Of a stretch of DNA of 64,000 bases, positions 37,513 to 46,178 are shown in pieces (position 1 is the stretch's first letter; each line of letters begins with the position of its first letter). A model generated the notes under the pieces. It saw only the letters and a list, made by a program, of their open reading frames with translations. It was not told the DNA's origin and ran no database searches. Source of the DNA: Microbacterium sp. 18062 (lineage in GTDB: Bacteria > Actinomycetota > Actinomycetes > Actinomycetales > Microbacteriaceae); contig NZ_CACSKB010000010.1 of the NCBI RefSeq assembly GCF_902706225.1, positions 24,733 through 88,732 of the forward strand, in the 5' to 3' direction. Position numbers and translations under genes: made by a program.

Positions 37513-38489
37513 GCAACCCCGACCAGCCCAGCAATCCGCCGTTGACCCGGCGTCAGCTGCGCGAGATCCGCAACACCGGATCCACACCGATCGTCCCCTC
37601 AGAAACGGAGGCGACGGCCGAGCCGGAACCTGCGGCGCCCCGGCCCGTGCCGACGCCGCTTCCGCACGTCGCGGCGCGGTCTGCCGTCCCGCCCGCGCCG
37701 CAGCCGGATGCGAGCGTCGACCTCGGCGTGTCCGCTCTCACCCGTCGGCAGGCGCGTGAGCAGGAGCGCATCCGCACCGCGTCGATCCCCGTCATCAGCC
37801 CGGATGCGCCGGTACGCGCGACGCCGCCGGCTGCTGCGGCCGAGCCCGATGTCTCGGTGGAGTCGACGAAGCACGAGGGCCTGGCGTCGCTCTTCGCGCC
37901 GGCGGACGATGAGCATCCGGCGCACCACACGCCTCTGATCGCGGCGGAAGCGGCGCTCGGCGACGCCGATGACGACGAGGCGGCGACGACCGTGTCGCCG
38001 CAGCTGGGCTCCGCCCTCCTCGACGGTCGTGCACCGCAGGTGGAACCGCCGCCGTCGTTCGATCATCTGCTCACGCGTGAGAGCGCGTCGACGGGATCGG
38101 TGCTCACCCCGAATGCGCTGATCCTCTCGCAGACGCCCACAGGAGGCTCGTTGACGTCGCCGATCACGGCGACGGGCGAGGTTCTCATCACCGGCACGTT
38201 CGAGCTGCCCGAGGGCCTCGGCTCCCGCGGTCACGCGGCAGGCACGACGGATGGCAAGGAGGCGGATGCGGTCCTCGTCGACGGCGAGCTTCCTGCGTCG
38301 TCGTCGCCGACCCCGATCGCCGCGAGCGCCGCGATCAGCACGGTTCGTACCGCGGATGAGATCATCCGCCCCCCGGCGCCCGAGAAGGGCAGCCGGCTCA
38401 TGCTCACCCTGGCGATCACCGCCGGGGCCCTCGCGCTCGCCCTCGTGGGAGTGCTCATCCTCGCCGTGGCGACAGGAGTTTTCTCATGA
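37509..38489 (+). CDS. Disordered membrane-anchored protein of unknown function between nadD and rsfS
   Basis: 326 aa. A long Pro/Ala/Thr/Asp-rich region (residues 1-290) looks disordered. It contains two copies of a short basic motif, [18 protein letters not shown] near residue 13 and [20 protein letters not shown] near residue 80. A single C-terminal membrane span follows ([25 protein letters not shown]), so the bulk faces the cytosol if tail-anchored. ATGA overlaps join it to nadD and rsfS. No domain was recognised. The LTRRQ-R repeat may be a binding motif. Confidence 0.8.
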   Translation: MSNPDQPSNPPLTRRQLREIRNTGSTPIVPSETEATAEPEPAAPRPVPTPLPHVAARSAVPPAPQPDASVDLGVSALTRRQAREQERIRTASIPVISPDAPVRATPPAAAAEPDVSVESTKHEGLASLFAPADDEHPAHHTPLIAAEAALGDADDDEAATTVSPQLGSALLDGRAPQVEPPPSFDHLLTRESASTGSVLTPNALILSQTPTGGSLTSPITATGEVLITGTFELPEGLGSRGHAAGTTDGKEADAVLVDGELPASSSPTPIAASAAISTVRTADEIIRPPAPEKGSRLMLTLAITAGALALALVGVLILAVATGVFS

Positions 38490-38863
38490 CGGCCTCATCA
38501 GCGGGTATCGACGCACTGCAGATCGCCGCGCGCGCGGCGGATTCCAAGGGCGGCGAAGACCTCGTCGCTCTCGACGTGTCGGAGCCCCTTCCGCTCGTCG
38601 ACATCTTCCTGCTCGTCACCGGTCGCAACGAGCGCAACGTCGCCGCGATCGCCGACGAGATCGAGGAGCAGCTGCTCCTGTCGGGAGTGAAGCGTCTGCG
38701 CCGCGAGGGGCGGCAGGAGTCGCGATGGATCCTGCTCGACTTCGGCGATCTCGTCGTGCATGTCTTCCACGAGGAAGAGCGGGTCTTCTACGGCCTCGAG
38801 CGCCTCTGGAAGGACTGCCCGACGGTGCCGATCGAGCTGCCCGAGCGCGCGACGACCGACTGA
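38486..38863 (+). CDS. rsfS: Ribosome silencing factor RsfS
   Basis: 125 aa, DUF143/Iojap family. LDVSEPLPLVDIFLLVTGRNERNVAAIADEI and WILLDFGDLVVHVFHEEERVFYGLERLW are the family hallmarks. It binds L14 on the 50S subunit and blocks subunit joining in starvation. The ATG overlaps the previous stop (ATGA). It is convergent with the VOC gene 4 nt away. Confidence 0.96.
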   Translation: MTASSAGIDALQIAARAADSKGGEDLVALDVSEPLPLVDIFLLVTGRNERNVAAIADEIEEQLLLSGVKRLRREGRQESRWILLDFGDLVVHVFHEEERVFYGLERLWKDCPTVPIELPERATTD

Positions 38864-38867
38864 TCGG

Positions 38868-39293
38868 TCACTGCAGACAGAATTCGTTCCCCTCGGGATC
38901 CTGCATCTGGTAATAGATCTCGGGCCAGGCGCCCCAGGTCTGGTCGACCAGGCGTACGACGGTGGCGCCGAGGGCGACGAGGCGGTCGCGTTCGGCATCG
39001 AGCTCCTCGCGCGACGGACGTCGTCCCGGGGTGGCGTTGATATCGAGATGGATGCGGTTACGCCCCTTCTTCGGTGCGACCGCGTGGTGGAAGTACAGGC
39101 GCGGTCCCTGTCCCTCCGGATCCTCCGCGAGCCCACGCCGGGCAAGGTCCTCGTCGGTCAGCCCCGCCGCCATCTGCTGTTCGCGCAGGTCGCCCTCCCA
39201 CTCGAGCCGCGGGTATCCGAACACGTCGGCCCAGAAGTGCGACAGGCGGCGCGGATCGTCCGCGTAGAACGTGATGTTGCCGAGTCGGACCAT
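38868..39293 (-). CDS. VOC-family (glyoxalase-like) protein
   Basis: 141 aa. Two beta-alpha-beta-beta-beta modules: MVRLGNITFYADDPRRLSHFWADVFGYP at the N-terminus, and RNRIHLDINATPG plus MQDPEGNEFCLQ at the C-terminus. Such single-VOC proteins are often dimeric and bind small hydrophobic molecules or antibiotics. ATG 39293 is chosen over upstream codons because CGGAGA lies 6 nt upstream. Exact function unknown. Confidence 0.85.
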   Translation of the reverse strand: MVRLGNITFYADDPRRLSHFWADVFGYPRLEWEGDLREQQMAAGLTDEDLARRGLAEDPEGQGPRLYFHHAVAPKKGRNRIHLDINATPGRRPSREELDAERDRLVALGATVVRLVDQTWGAWPEIYYQMQDPEGNEFCLQ

Positions 39294-39412
39294 GGGAATC
39301 TCCGTCCAGATCGCGTCCCACGGTACCGACACGCGCGGCGTTCGGCACCGGTTTCGAGCAGCGCCGCCGGATGTTGTACGCTAGGGGGGTTGCCCCGCGA
39401 GGGGTGCGGTGA

Positions 39413-39485
39413 GGGCCTGTGGCGCAGCTGGTAGCGCACCTGCATGGCATGCAGGGGGTCAGGGGTTCGAGTCCCCTCAGGTCCA
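39413..39485 (+). tRNA. tRNA-Ala (anticodon GGC)
   Basis: 73 nt without CCA. The acceptor pairs GGGCCTG with CAGGTCC, discriminator A. The anticodon arm CCTGC-ATGGCAT-GCAGG carries GGC. The T arm has GGGGTTCGAGTCCCC. It borders an excisionase/integrase remnant, so it is a likely integration site. Confidence 0.96.
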
Positions 39486-39646
39486 CGATAAACACCTGAT
39501 CAGACGGTCATTCCGCCATCCCGAACCGGGAGGACGGAATGGCCGTTCGACATTTATTCGACACTTCGTCGCACCGCATCGAGGAGGCCGGGATGGCTCT
39601 CGGCGCGGATCGAGTCGGCGGGGGAGTGTCTGGGCACCTCTCGTGC

Positions 39647-39883
39647 ATGACGGACGAGACCCCGCCGCTGGACGGCCTGGAGCCGGTGCTGTCGCTCGCA
39701 GAGCTTGCGGCGCGGCTGGGCGTGCCGGTGCAGACGCTGTACGACCTGCGCAGCCAGGGCCGCGGTCCGCGCGCGTTCCGCGTCGGGCGGCACCTGAAAG
39801 TCCGTGCCCGCGAGGTCGACGCATGGCTGTCCCGGCCGGAAGCCGCCGACGACGCCACATGCGCTGACGGGAGCGAGTGGTGA
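39647..39883 (+). CDS. Excisionase-like helix-turn-helix protein
   Basis: 78 aa from ATG 39647. LSLAELAARLGVPVQTLYDLRSQGRGPRAFRVGRHLKV is the winged helix-turn-helix of the MerR-like excisionase (Xis) family. Such proteins direct excision of integrated elements. An upstream in-frame ATG at 39539 would add 36 residues with no recognisable domain. The stop overlaps the GTG of the integrase remnant (GTGA), as in intact actinobacterial xis-int modules. Its position 160 nt after tRNA-Ala fits a tRNA-targeted integrative element. Confidence 0.8.
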   Translation: MTDETPPLDGLEPVLSLAELAARLGVPVQTLYDLRSQGRGPRAFRVGRHLKVRAREVDAWLSRPEAADDATCADGSEW

Positions 39884-39972
39884 GAGGCGGGCGGCCGCGC
39901 ACGCCGATCGGCGCGTACGGGGAGATCGGGGTGCGCCGCCGGGGACGGGGCCCGTCGTCGCGACCTGGATGA
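39880..39972 (+). pseudogene. N-terminal remnant of a tyrosine integrase
   Basis: GTG 39880 starts RGGRPRTPIGAYGEIGVRRRG, matching the usual beginning of actinophage tyrosine integrases (RPRTPIGxxGEI..RR). The frame stops at codon 31. No catalytic domain (R-H-R-Y) follows; instead the peptidase island begins. The element has therefore lost its integrase. Confidence 0.6.
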
Positions 39973-40004
39973 GGGTCGACAATCGTGCCAACCGGAGAGT
40001 GGGG

Positions 40005-40024
40005 ATTTCGACGGATGTCTGGCG
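40005..40024 (+). promoter_or_regulatory. Degenerate TTCGAC-N4-GTC operator-like site before the first S9 gene
   Basis: TTCGAC (40007-40012), 4 nt, then GTCTGG. It keeps the left half-site and spacing of the dyads at 53969 and 55701 but only half of the right arm. It lies 25-34 nt before the two candidate starts of the prolyl oligopeptidase gene. Weak on its own. Confidence 0.3.
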
Positions 40025-40048
40025 CAACGGCATCGCACGCGTGATCCC

Positions 40049-42022
40049 ATGGGAGCTATGGACCTTCGTGACGACGAATTCCCAGAGACCATCGCTTGGC
40101 AGGAGAACGCCAACGCAGCCGCGGCGGAGTACTTGAGCACACTGTACGGTCGCGACGATATGCAACGCCGCATCGCCGCATTGCTGACCGACACCCGCCA
40201 GGCGCCGGTCGTGGGCAGAGGCGGCCGCTGGTTCCAGCAGGTCGTGTTGAACACTGCCGACCAGGAACCGGTTGTTGCTGTGCGAGACCGTCCTTCCGGC
40301 GAGCCACGCGTGCTGGTCGATCCGAATGCGCTGAGCGTCGAGCGCGGCAAGCAGGTCACCGTCCTGGCTGTGGTGCCGTCGCCCGACGGTTCGACGCTCG
40401 CCTGCACCGTCATGGAGGCGGGGGCTGAGGTCTTCGAGCTCTTGCTCATCGACGTGGAGACCGGCGAGTCTCTGCCGGATCGAATCCCATGGAACGTCGC
40501 CAACCTGACGTGGTTACCGGACTCATCCGGGTTCTGGTGCACGACGCGCGCGGTGATCGACGGGGAGTACCGCGTCCCGCTCCATCGGCACCTTCTCGGC
40601 ACCGAACTCACCGCACCGATCCTCACGCCGCCCGACACCGTGGACGCGACCGTCGTCGTGTCGGCGGACGGCGAGCACGTGGCGCTTCGTACAGGCAACA
40701 CCGAGCAGCGAATGGACTGGATCATTCGGGACGGTGCACTTCATCCTTTTCTGCTCGGTCTTCCCGGCAGCTTCGCCGGTGCATTCGATCTCGACGACCT
40801 GATCGCGATCACCGATCACGAGGCTCCGCGTGGACGGTTGGTGCGTATCCCCGTCGCGACCGCAGGCGACACCTCGACCTGGACCGAACTGCTTGCCGAA
40901 TCCGACCACGTCCTTCGTCAGGTCGCGGTCGTCGGTGGAACGATTGTGCTTGGATCCCTCCGAGAGGCGTCGTGCGAGCTTCGGCTCCTTGACGGTTCGG
41001 GCACGGTAGTCGAAGAGGTCGACCTCGGTGCTCCCGGTGCCATCGGTTCGGTCGCGTTCGGCGCCTCGCACCCCTCGTTGCCCATGTTCATCGTCGGTGA
41101 CGACGAGATCTCGTTCGTCCGCTCCACGTTCGACTCGTCGTGGAGCGTATACCGCTATGCCGTCACCGAGCGACGTCTCGAGGTTCTCACCGCCCCGACG
41201 ATCGAGGTCGACGGCTTCGTCGTGTCCACGAGAAGCGCGGTCTCGAGCGACGGGGCCATCGTCCCTGCGCACGTGGTCCATCGCGCGGACCTTGATGTCT
41301 CCGTTCCCCAGCCCACTCTGATATACGGCTACGGCGGATTCAACATCTCAAATCTGCCGTCCTTCACCGGTTCCTGGACGGCGTGGGTCGAGGCCGGTGG
41401 TGTCTTCGTCCTCGCGCATCTGCGTGGAAACAGCGAGTACGGCTCGGACTGGTGGCGGCAAGGGCGACGCGAGGTCAAGCAGCAGACCTTCGATGATCTC
41501 TACGCCGTCGCCGAGGAGCTGATCGCATCCGGTATGACGACGCCCGGGCAACTCGCCGTCCGCGGGGAGAGCAACGGCGGTCTTCTGACAGGAGCCGCTA
41601 TCGTGCAACGCCCCGACCTGTGGGCGGGAGTTTCCAGCGACGTGCCGATCCTCGACCTGCTCGGATACGAGCACGACCCATTCACCTACGCGATCGGCAA
41701 AGACGAGTATGGGGATCCTCGAGTTCCCGCAGAGGCCGAGTGGCTCCGTCGGATCAGTCCTGTACACAATGTAGAGGCCGCGTCCTATCCCGCCGTCCTG
41801 GTGACCGCTGGCGCCAATGATCCTCGTTGCCCCACGTGGCACTCGCGAGTCTTCGTCGACCTTCTTCAGCAGGCACAGAGCGGAGAGGCGCCGATCCTGC
41901 TCAGGGTCTATGAGGACCAGGGTCATGGAGCGGCCGGGCTCAGCGACCGCTCCGCGAAGGAGGCCGACTGGCTGACATTCGTCGCCACTGCCACCGGCCT
42001 GGACGTCCGGTCGGAGTCGTGA
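40049..42022 (+). CDS. Prolyl oligopeptidase (S9A)
   Basis: 657 aa. An N-terminal beta-propeller region (about 70-390) is followed by an alpha/beta-hydrolase domain with Ser508 in GESNGG, Asp591 in GANDPRC and His626 in DQGHGA. LIYGYGGFNIS is a conserved S9A strand. The enzyme cleaves short peptides after proline in the cytosol; no signal peptide is present. The start is uncertain between ATG 40049 and ATG 40058. The stop overlaps the DUF885 gene (GTGA), so the two peptidases are made together. Third-position GC is somewhat lower than in the housekeeping block, in line with acquisition. Confidence 0.93.
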   Translation: MGAMDLRDDEFPETIAWQENANAAAAEYLSTLYGRDDMQRRIAALLTDTRQAPVVGRGGRWFQQVVLNTADQEPVVAVRDRPSGEPRVLVDPNALSVERGKQVTVLAVVPSPDGSTLACTVMEAGAEVFELLLIDVETGESLPDRIPWNVANLTWLPDSSGFWCTTRAVIDGEYRVPLHRHLLGTELTAPILTPPDTVDATVVVSADGEHVALRTGNTEQRMDWIIRDGALHPFLLGLPGSFAGAFDLDDLIAITDHEAPRGRLVRIPVATAGDTSTWTELLAESDHVLRQVAVVGGTIVLGSLREASCELRLLDGSGTVVEEVDLGAPGAIGSVAFGASHPSLPMFIVGDDEISFVRSTFDSSWSVYRYAVTERRLEVLTAPTIEVDGFVVSTRSAVSSDGAIVPAHVVHRADLDVSVPQPTLIYGYGGFNISNLPSFTGSWTAWVEAGGVFVLAHLRGNSEYGSDWWRQGRREVKQQTFDDLYAVAEELIASGMTTPGQLAVRGESNGGLLTGAAIVQRPDLWAGVSSDVPILDLLGYEHDPFTYAIGKDEYGDPRVPAEAEWLRRISPVHNVEAASYPAVLVTAGANDPRCPTWHSRVFVDLLQQAQSGEAPILLRVYEDQGHGAAGLSDRSAKEADWLTFVATATGLDVRSES

Positions 42023-43638
42023 GCATGACGCAGATCCGAGCCCTCGCGGACCGTGCATACACACAGCTGATCGAGGCCGATCCGTCGATCAGGGCGCGCC
42101 AGGGTCTTCCCGTTGACACGCTGATCCTCGCATCCGAATCGATGTGGCAGCAGGATGCCGAGCTTGCGCGCCGCATTCTCGCCGGGCTCTCCGTAGCGGA
42201 ACCGAACGACGAAGATGACCGACGCACCCACGGGTACCTCGAGCATGTACTCGGCTTGTACACCGAGCGAGCAGATCACCAGGACATCGGTTTCACCATC
42301 ACGCCGTACCAGATGTACGAGTTCACGGCCTGTCTGGGGTTCGCGTTCGCCGACTTCTCGGGAACCCCCAACGGATACCTCTCACTCGCCGCCGACTATC
42401 GTGACGGAGTCCGCCGCTTGCAGGCACGGCTCGAACGTCAGCGAGAGATCGGAATCCTGGTACCGCGTCCTGCCCTCGGCAGTGTGCGACGCGCACTCGC
42501 TGCGACTCGATCCGCCGCTGTCTCCACGATCGCCGGATCGGCGCCCATCTCGGCGCGCGACGCGCCCGTTTTGGCCGAGATCGGAGCGGCCTTCGATTCC
42601 CTGCTCGATATGTTGGGGGAAGACTACTGGGCGGCGGCCACCGACGAGCTCGGACTGAGCTTCCAACCAGGCGGCGAGGAATACTACCGATCGCTGGTAC
42701 GTAGCCACACCGCCAGCGACCTCACTCCCGAGGAATTGCATCATGTGGGACTCGAACAGGTGGCCGAGCTCGCCGAGAAGATGGCCGAGCTGCGCAGCCG
42801 CATGGGTGTCCACGGCACCGAGCAGGAGTTCCACGCCCACCTGGCGACCGACTCCAGGGTCCACGCGACCGAGCCCGCCGAGGTGGAGGCACTCTTCCGC
42901 AGGCACATGGCCGACCTTGAGCCGCTCATCGGCGACTATTTCTCAGTACTGCCCGTGGCGCCGTACGACGTCGCACGTCTGGACCCCGCCTATGAGGCGG
43001 GTATAACCTACGGATACTACGAGCCGCCGAACGGCACGGACCCGGTGGGCCGATATCGATGGAACGGTGCCGACCTCGAGAACAAGTCGCTGCTGACATA
43101 CGCCGCGATCATCTTCCACGAACTCGCCCCTGGACATCACTTTCATCTGGCCAGGCAGGCTGAGAATCCGGCGCTGCCGGCGATTCGTCGCGAGGCCCTG
43201 CTCGGAGCGTTCAACGAAGGCTGGGCGGAGTATGCCTCCGGCCTCGGGTGGGAGATGGGTCTGTATGCGGACCCGCTCGACGCCTACGGCCGACTTGTCC
43301 ACGAACGATTCACCGCCCAGCGACTCGTCGTCGACACAGGGCTCAACCTGTACGGCTGGTCGCGTGACCAGGCGGCCGCCTTCATGCGGGCGAACACCAC
43401 CGACTCCGATGATCAGGTCGCCAGCGAGGTGCTGCGCTACGGGACGGACATGCCCGGTCAGGCGCTCGCATACCGCGCAGGCTATCTCGAGCTCACGCGG
43501 CTTCGAGGCAAGGCCGAGAGTGCTTTCGGCAACGACTTCGACCTCAGAGACTTCCACGAGCACATCCTCGCTCCCGGCGCACTGCCGTTTCCGGTGATCG
43601 ATGCCAGCATCGACAGGATCGCGTCCGGCAAAGCCTGA
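42019..43638 (+). CDS. DUF885 metallopeptidase-like protein (first copy)
   Basis: 539 aa. The zinc-type motif H367-E-L-A-P-G-H-H is present, with E400 in FNEGWAEYASGLGWEMG as the probable third ligand. DLPAQ-like DMPGQALAYRAG and the C-terminal FHEHIL block match DUF885. The family is related to gluzincin peptidases (carboxypeptidase Taq-like), often with roles in peptide turnover; substrates are mostly unknown. GTG 42019 overlaps the upstream stop; ATG 42025 is an alternative. No signal peptide. It pairs with the prolyl oligopeptidase as one transcript. Confidence 0.88.
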   Translation: MSMTQIRALADRAYTQLIEADPSIRARQGLPVDTLILASESMWQQDAELARRILAGLSVAEPNDEDDRRTHGYLEHVLGLYTERADHQDIGFTITPYQMYEFTACLGFAFADFSGTPNGYLSLAADYRDGVRRLQARLERQREIGILVPRPALGSVRRALAATRSAAVSTIAGSAPISARDAPVLAEIGAAFDSLLDMLGEDYWAAATDELGLSFQPGGEEYYRSLVRSHTASDLTPEELHHVGLEQVAELAEKMAELRSRMGVHGTEQEFHAHLATDSRVHATEPAEVEALFRRHMADLEPLIGDYFSVLPVAPYDVARLDPAYEAGITYGYYEPPNGTDPVGRYRWNGADLENKSLLTYAAIIFHELAPGHHFHLARQAENPALPAIRREALLGAFNEGWAEYASGLGWEMGLYADPLDAYGRLVHERFTAQRLVVDTGLNLYGWSRDQAAAFMRANTTDSDDQVASEVLRYGTDMPGQALAYRAGYLELTRLRGKAESAFGNDFDLRDFHEHILAPGALPFPVIDASIDRIASGKA

Positions 43639-43767
43639 TTCTTCGGGTACGATCTTTGTCCTCCCTCCGAACGCAAAAGGAAGCAGCACCGCACCGGGGA
43701 CGCTTCGAACGCCGAAGTAAGCGGTCGGACACGTCGACGCGTATTCGCGGCATCTGTAGGCACGTGC

Positions 43768-44988
43768 TCAGGGAGCCGGTATCTCCAGGTCCACGAGTCG
43801 TGCGATCTTCAGGCCGAGATGGGCGACGAGCCGATCGTCGCCGTTGGACAGATCGAGACCTGTCAGCTCCTGAATACGACGCAGACGGTAGTAGAGGCTC
43901 GTGCGGTGGGCGAAGAGGCGTTCGGATGCGGCCTTCACATCGCCCGCGCTGTCCAGAAAGGTCTCGAGGGTCTGGACAAGCGAATCCGAACGAGATCCCT
44001 GTTCCATGAGCACGCGCAGGCCGGGATGGAGCATCGAACGCAGCGCGCTCTCGGGCACCTGGTCGAGCAGCTCATAGACGCCGAGACGCTCCACCGGAGT
44101 GACCGGGTCGAGCGATTGCACCCTCCGGCGGATGCGGATTGCGCGCAGCGCTTCGTCGTACGAGGACGTGACCTCCGCAAGGTCGGTGCGCGACCGCCCG
44201 ATTGCGACCCAGCAACCATCTGCATCCGATGCGGTGAGGACGGCATCGCGTAAGGAGATCCCCAGGCCGACGAGGTCCTCGCGTCCCGAAGGCCCCAGAG
44301 GCTCTGCAGCGATCAGGACAGCGTGATTGGGTCTTTCGAGGGCGAGCAAGCTCTGCGGTGCCCGTCTGCTCCGGATCGTAGCCAGCGCGGAGGCAAGCGC
44401 AAGCTGGTCACCTTCGGTTGCACGCCCGTCGGCGCGGTCAATCTCGGCGACGAGCACGGCATGCGAGCCCGCGGGGGTGAACAGTCTTTCTTCGATGATC
44501 TCGACGGCAGCCGCGACACGCCTGGTGCCGACACTGTCGAACAACTGCTCGATAAGCTCACGCTCATGATCGCTCACACGTCCGGCTTGGAGGTAGTCGC
44601 GGTGCATGATGAGCGCGGCTTCAGAGGCGGCTTCACGCGCCGCATCGTAATGCTCTCCCTCCACGGGCCCCTCGGATGCGAGAAGCCAGACGAAGCCCAG
44701 GAGTGCGCCCTGATACATGATGGGGTGGCCGATCCTGCCGTCGTCCAGCCCGAGATCCTCCCGTGGCGTAATGATGTAGAGGCCGGTGGCGTCGTCATAA
44801 CACGTATAGACATGCTCGAAGACCTCTTTCGGCACAGCCCGGCGGAGGATCGACTCGGCGCGAACCCTGTCCACCTCGCCCCGGTGGGCACTGTGTGCGA
44901 GCAACCGAAGACGAGCATCGTCGATCGCCGCTGATCGCCCCAGCCGTTCGGCAAGGCTCTCCGCAATGCGTTGAAGGGAAGAGGCCAC
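43768..44988 (-). CDS. PucR/CdaR-family transcriptional regulator
   Basis: 406 aa. A central GGDEF-like fold region lies at about 150-290. The C-terminal HTH_30 follows: LVQTLETFLDSAGDVKAASERLFAHRTSLYYRLRRIQELTGLDL. PucR-type proteins often respond to purines, sugars or amino acids and activate catabolic genes. It is convergent with DUF885 and next to the degraded ABC transporter, so it is the only intact regulator of the island. GTG 44988 is leaderless: TAGTAT lies 6 nt upstream. Confidence 0.88.
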   Translation of the reverse strand: MASSLQRIAESLAERLGRSAAIDDARLRLLAHSAHRGEVDRVRAESILRRAVPKEVFEHVYTCYDDATGLYIITPREDLGLDDGRIGHPIMYQGALLGFVWLLASEGPVEGEHYDAAREAASEAALIMHRDYLQAGRVSDHERELIEQLFDSVGTRRVAAAVEIIEERLFTPAGSHAVLVAEIDRADGRATEGDQLALASALATIRSRRAPQSLLALERPNHAVLIAAEPLGPSGREDLVGLGISLRDAVLTASDADGCWVAIGRSRTDLAEVTSSYDEALRAIRIRRRVQSLDPVTPVERLGVYELLDQVPESALRSMLHPGLRVLMEQGSRSDSLVQTLETFLDSAGDVKAASERLFAHRTSLYYRLRRIQELTGLDLSNGDDRLVAHLGLKIARLVDLEIPAP

Positions 44989-44994
44989 TCCCCG

Positions 44995-45000
44995 ATACTA
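44995..45000 (-). promoter_or_regulatory. Leaderless -10 box (TAGTAT) of the PucR gene
   Basis: TAGTAT on the minus strand lies 6 nt before the GTG. No copy of the TTCGAC-N4-GTCGAA dyad is near. Confidence 0.5.
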
Positions 45001-45339
45001 GCTTCGCGAAATGTTCCCGCCCGGGGTGCCGTTGTCAAGCCCCGGTCTCGCCCGGTGCGTGACACGGTCGAACCTGCCACACCGGTCTCCACGCATGTCG
45101 GGCCTTTGTGACAAATGCACAGCGCGGCCCACGCGACAGTGTGGTTCATCGGCAAGTCGATCCCCTTGAGGGACCAACCGACCCCGATCTAGACGCTTGC
45201 ACTCACCCACACAGCAACAGGAATTTAACGCGCGAGAAATGAGCGACGCCGCCTCTGTCAGGGAGCGGCTCATGAACGAAAGGACACGGCGATCAACGTC
45301 ACAATCGCACCGCGAGGTCACGACCGCCTAAGCCCGCAC

Positions 45340-45396
45340 AAGCGTTTCACACCTATCCCGTTTCTCGCCGTCGCCGCACTCGCGCTCGCCGCTCCG
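45340..45396 (+). pseudogene. Relic of a lipoprotein signal peptide (probable substrate-binding protein)
   Basis: KRFTPIPFLAVAALALAA reads like a secretion signal: a basic start and a hydrophobic core, but no Met before and no Cys after. A GAAAGGA ribosome-binding-like sequence lies about 70 nt upstream. Just downstream is a decayed ABC ATPase, so this is probably what is left of a peptide-binding protein. The rest of the 44989-45525 gap shows nothing I can name. Confidence 0.3.
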
Positions 45397-45526
45397 CCGG
45401 ATGAGACCCGCCCGAAGCAGCGCGTGTGCGCGGATCGACGACATCCGCGACGACCTCCAGCGCGAGATCGGGAAAGGGCCGCAAGCGAGTCCCCAACCAG
45501 AGATCCACGCAACCCCCTACTCGTAG

Positions 45527-46040
45527 CCGTCGACGGTGTACGAGCTGGGAGCCGGAGAATCGCTTGGGATCGTAGGTGAGACGGGGTCCGGAAAGAGCAC
45601 AATCGCCCGGATCTTGCTCGGCTCGGACACCGCCGACGCGGGACGGATCACGTTCGGAGGTCTCGACCTATCGGCGTATCGCGCTCTGCGCCCCCGCGAG
45701 CGGCGAGAGGCACGCAGGAGAGTTCAGATGGTCTTCCAGGACCCCTATTCGTCGCTCAACCCCGCGCGCACCGTCGGCGGTGTCCTGACCGAGGTCCTGC
45801 ACATCGCCGGGCGTGATGAGCGTACGGACGGCGTGGCGGAGATCCTCTCGCAGGTCGGGCTTCCTGTCGAGTATGCGACGCGGCTCCCTTCGGATCTGTC
45901 GGGCGATATTCTTGATCACCCGCGCTCTCGCGATGGTCAGGCAGATGACCGAGATGCTCATCTTCTTGCGCGGGGAGAGATCGTCGAGGCGGTCCGGGAG
46001 ACCCGCGGCGACGCCGACCCGGTGAGGGAGCCTTTCACCG
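45527..46040 (+). pseudogene. Degraded peptide ABC-transporter ATPase (OppF/DppF type)
   Basis: The Walker A region is intact (GIVGETGSGKSTIARILLG), as is the Q-loop segment (RRVQMVFQDPYSSLNPARTVG). The signature motif is cut at LPSDLSG, where GQRQR should follow. The Walker B stretch is missing (about 60 residues). Pieces of the C-terminal half resume in another frame (FLITRALAMVRQMTEMLIFLRGE). The 5' end is also truncated. It is a peptide importer subunit that cannot work. Confidence 0.75.
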
Positions 46041-46178
46041 GCTCGGATGCCGGGGTGAGCCGCTGGGCGGCTATGAGCGCGGGTTCAGTCGGGTCACGCA
46101 GGCATGTGCCGGTCGAACCGTGGTTCGACGCGCGTGAGGAAGTCGGTCAGTGTCGAGCAGCTCACGGCCGCGATACCT

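Noticed and set aside
39545..39562. Two TTCGACA copies after tRNA-Ala as an operator
   Set aside because: They are in direct, not inverted, orientation, so they do not match the dyad.
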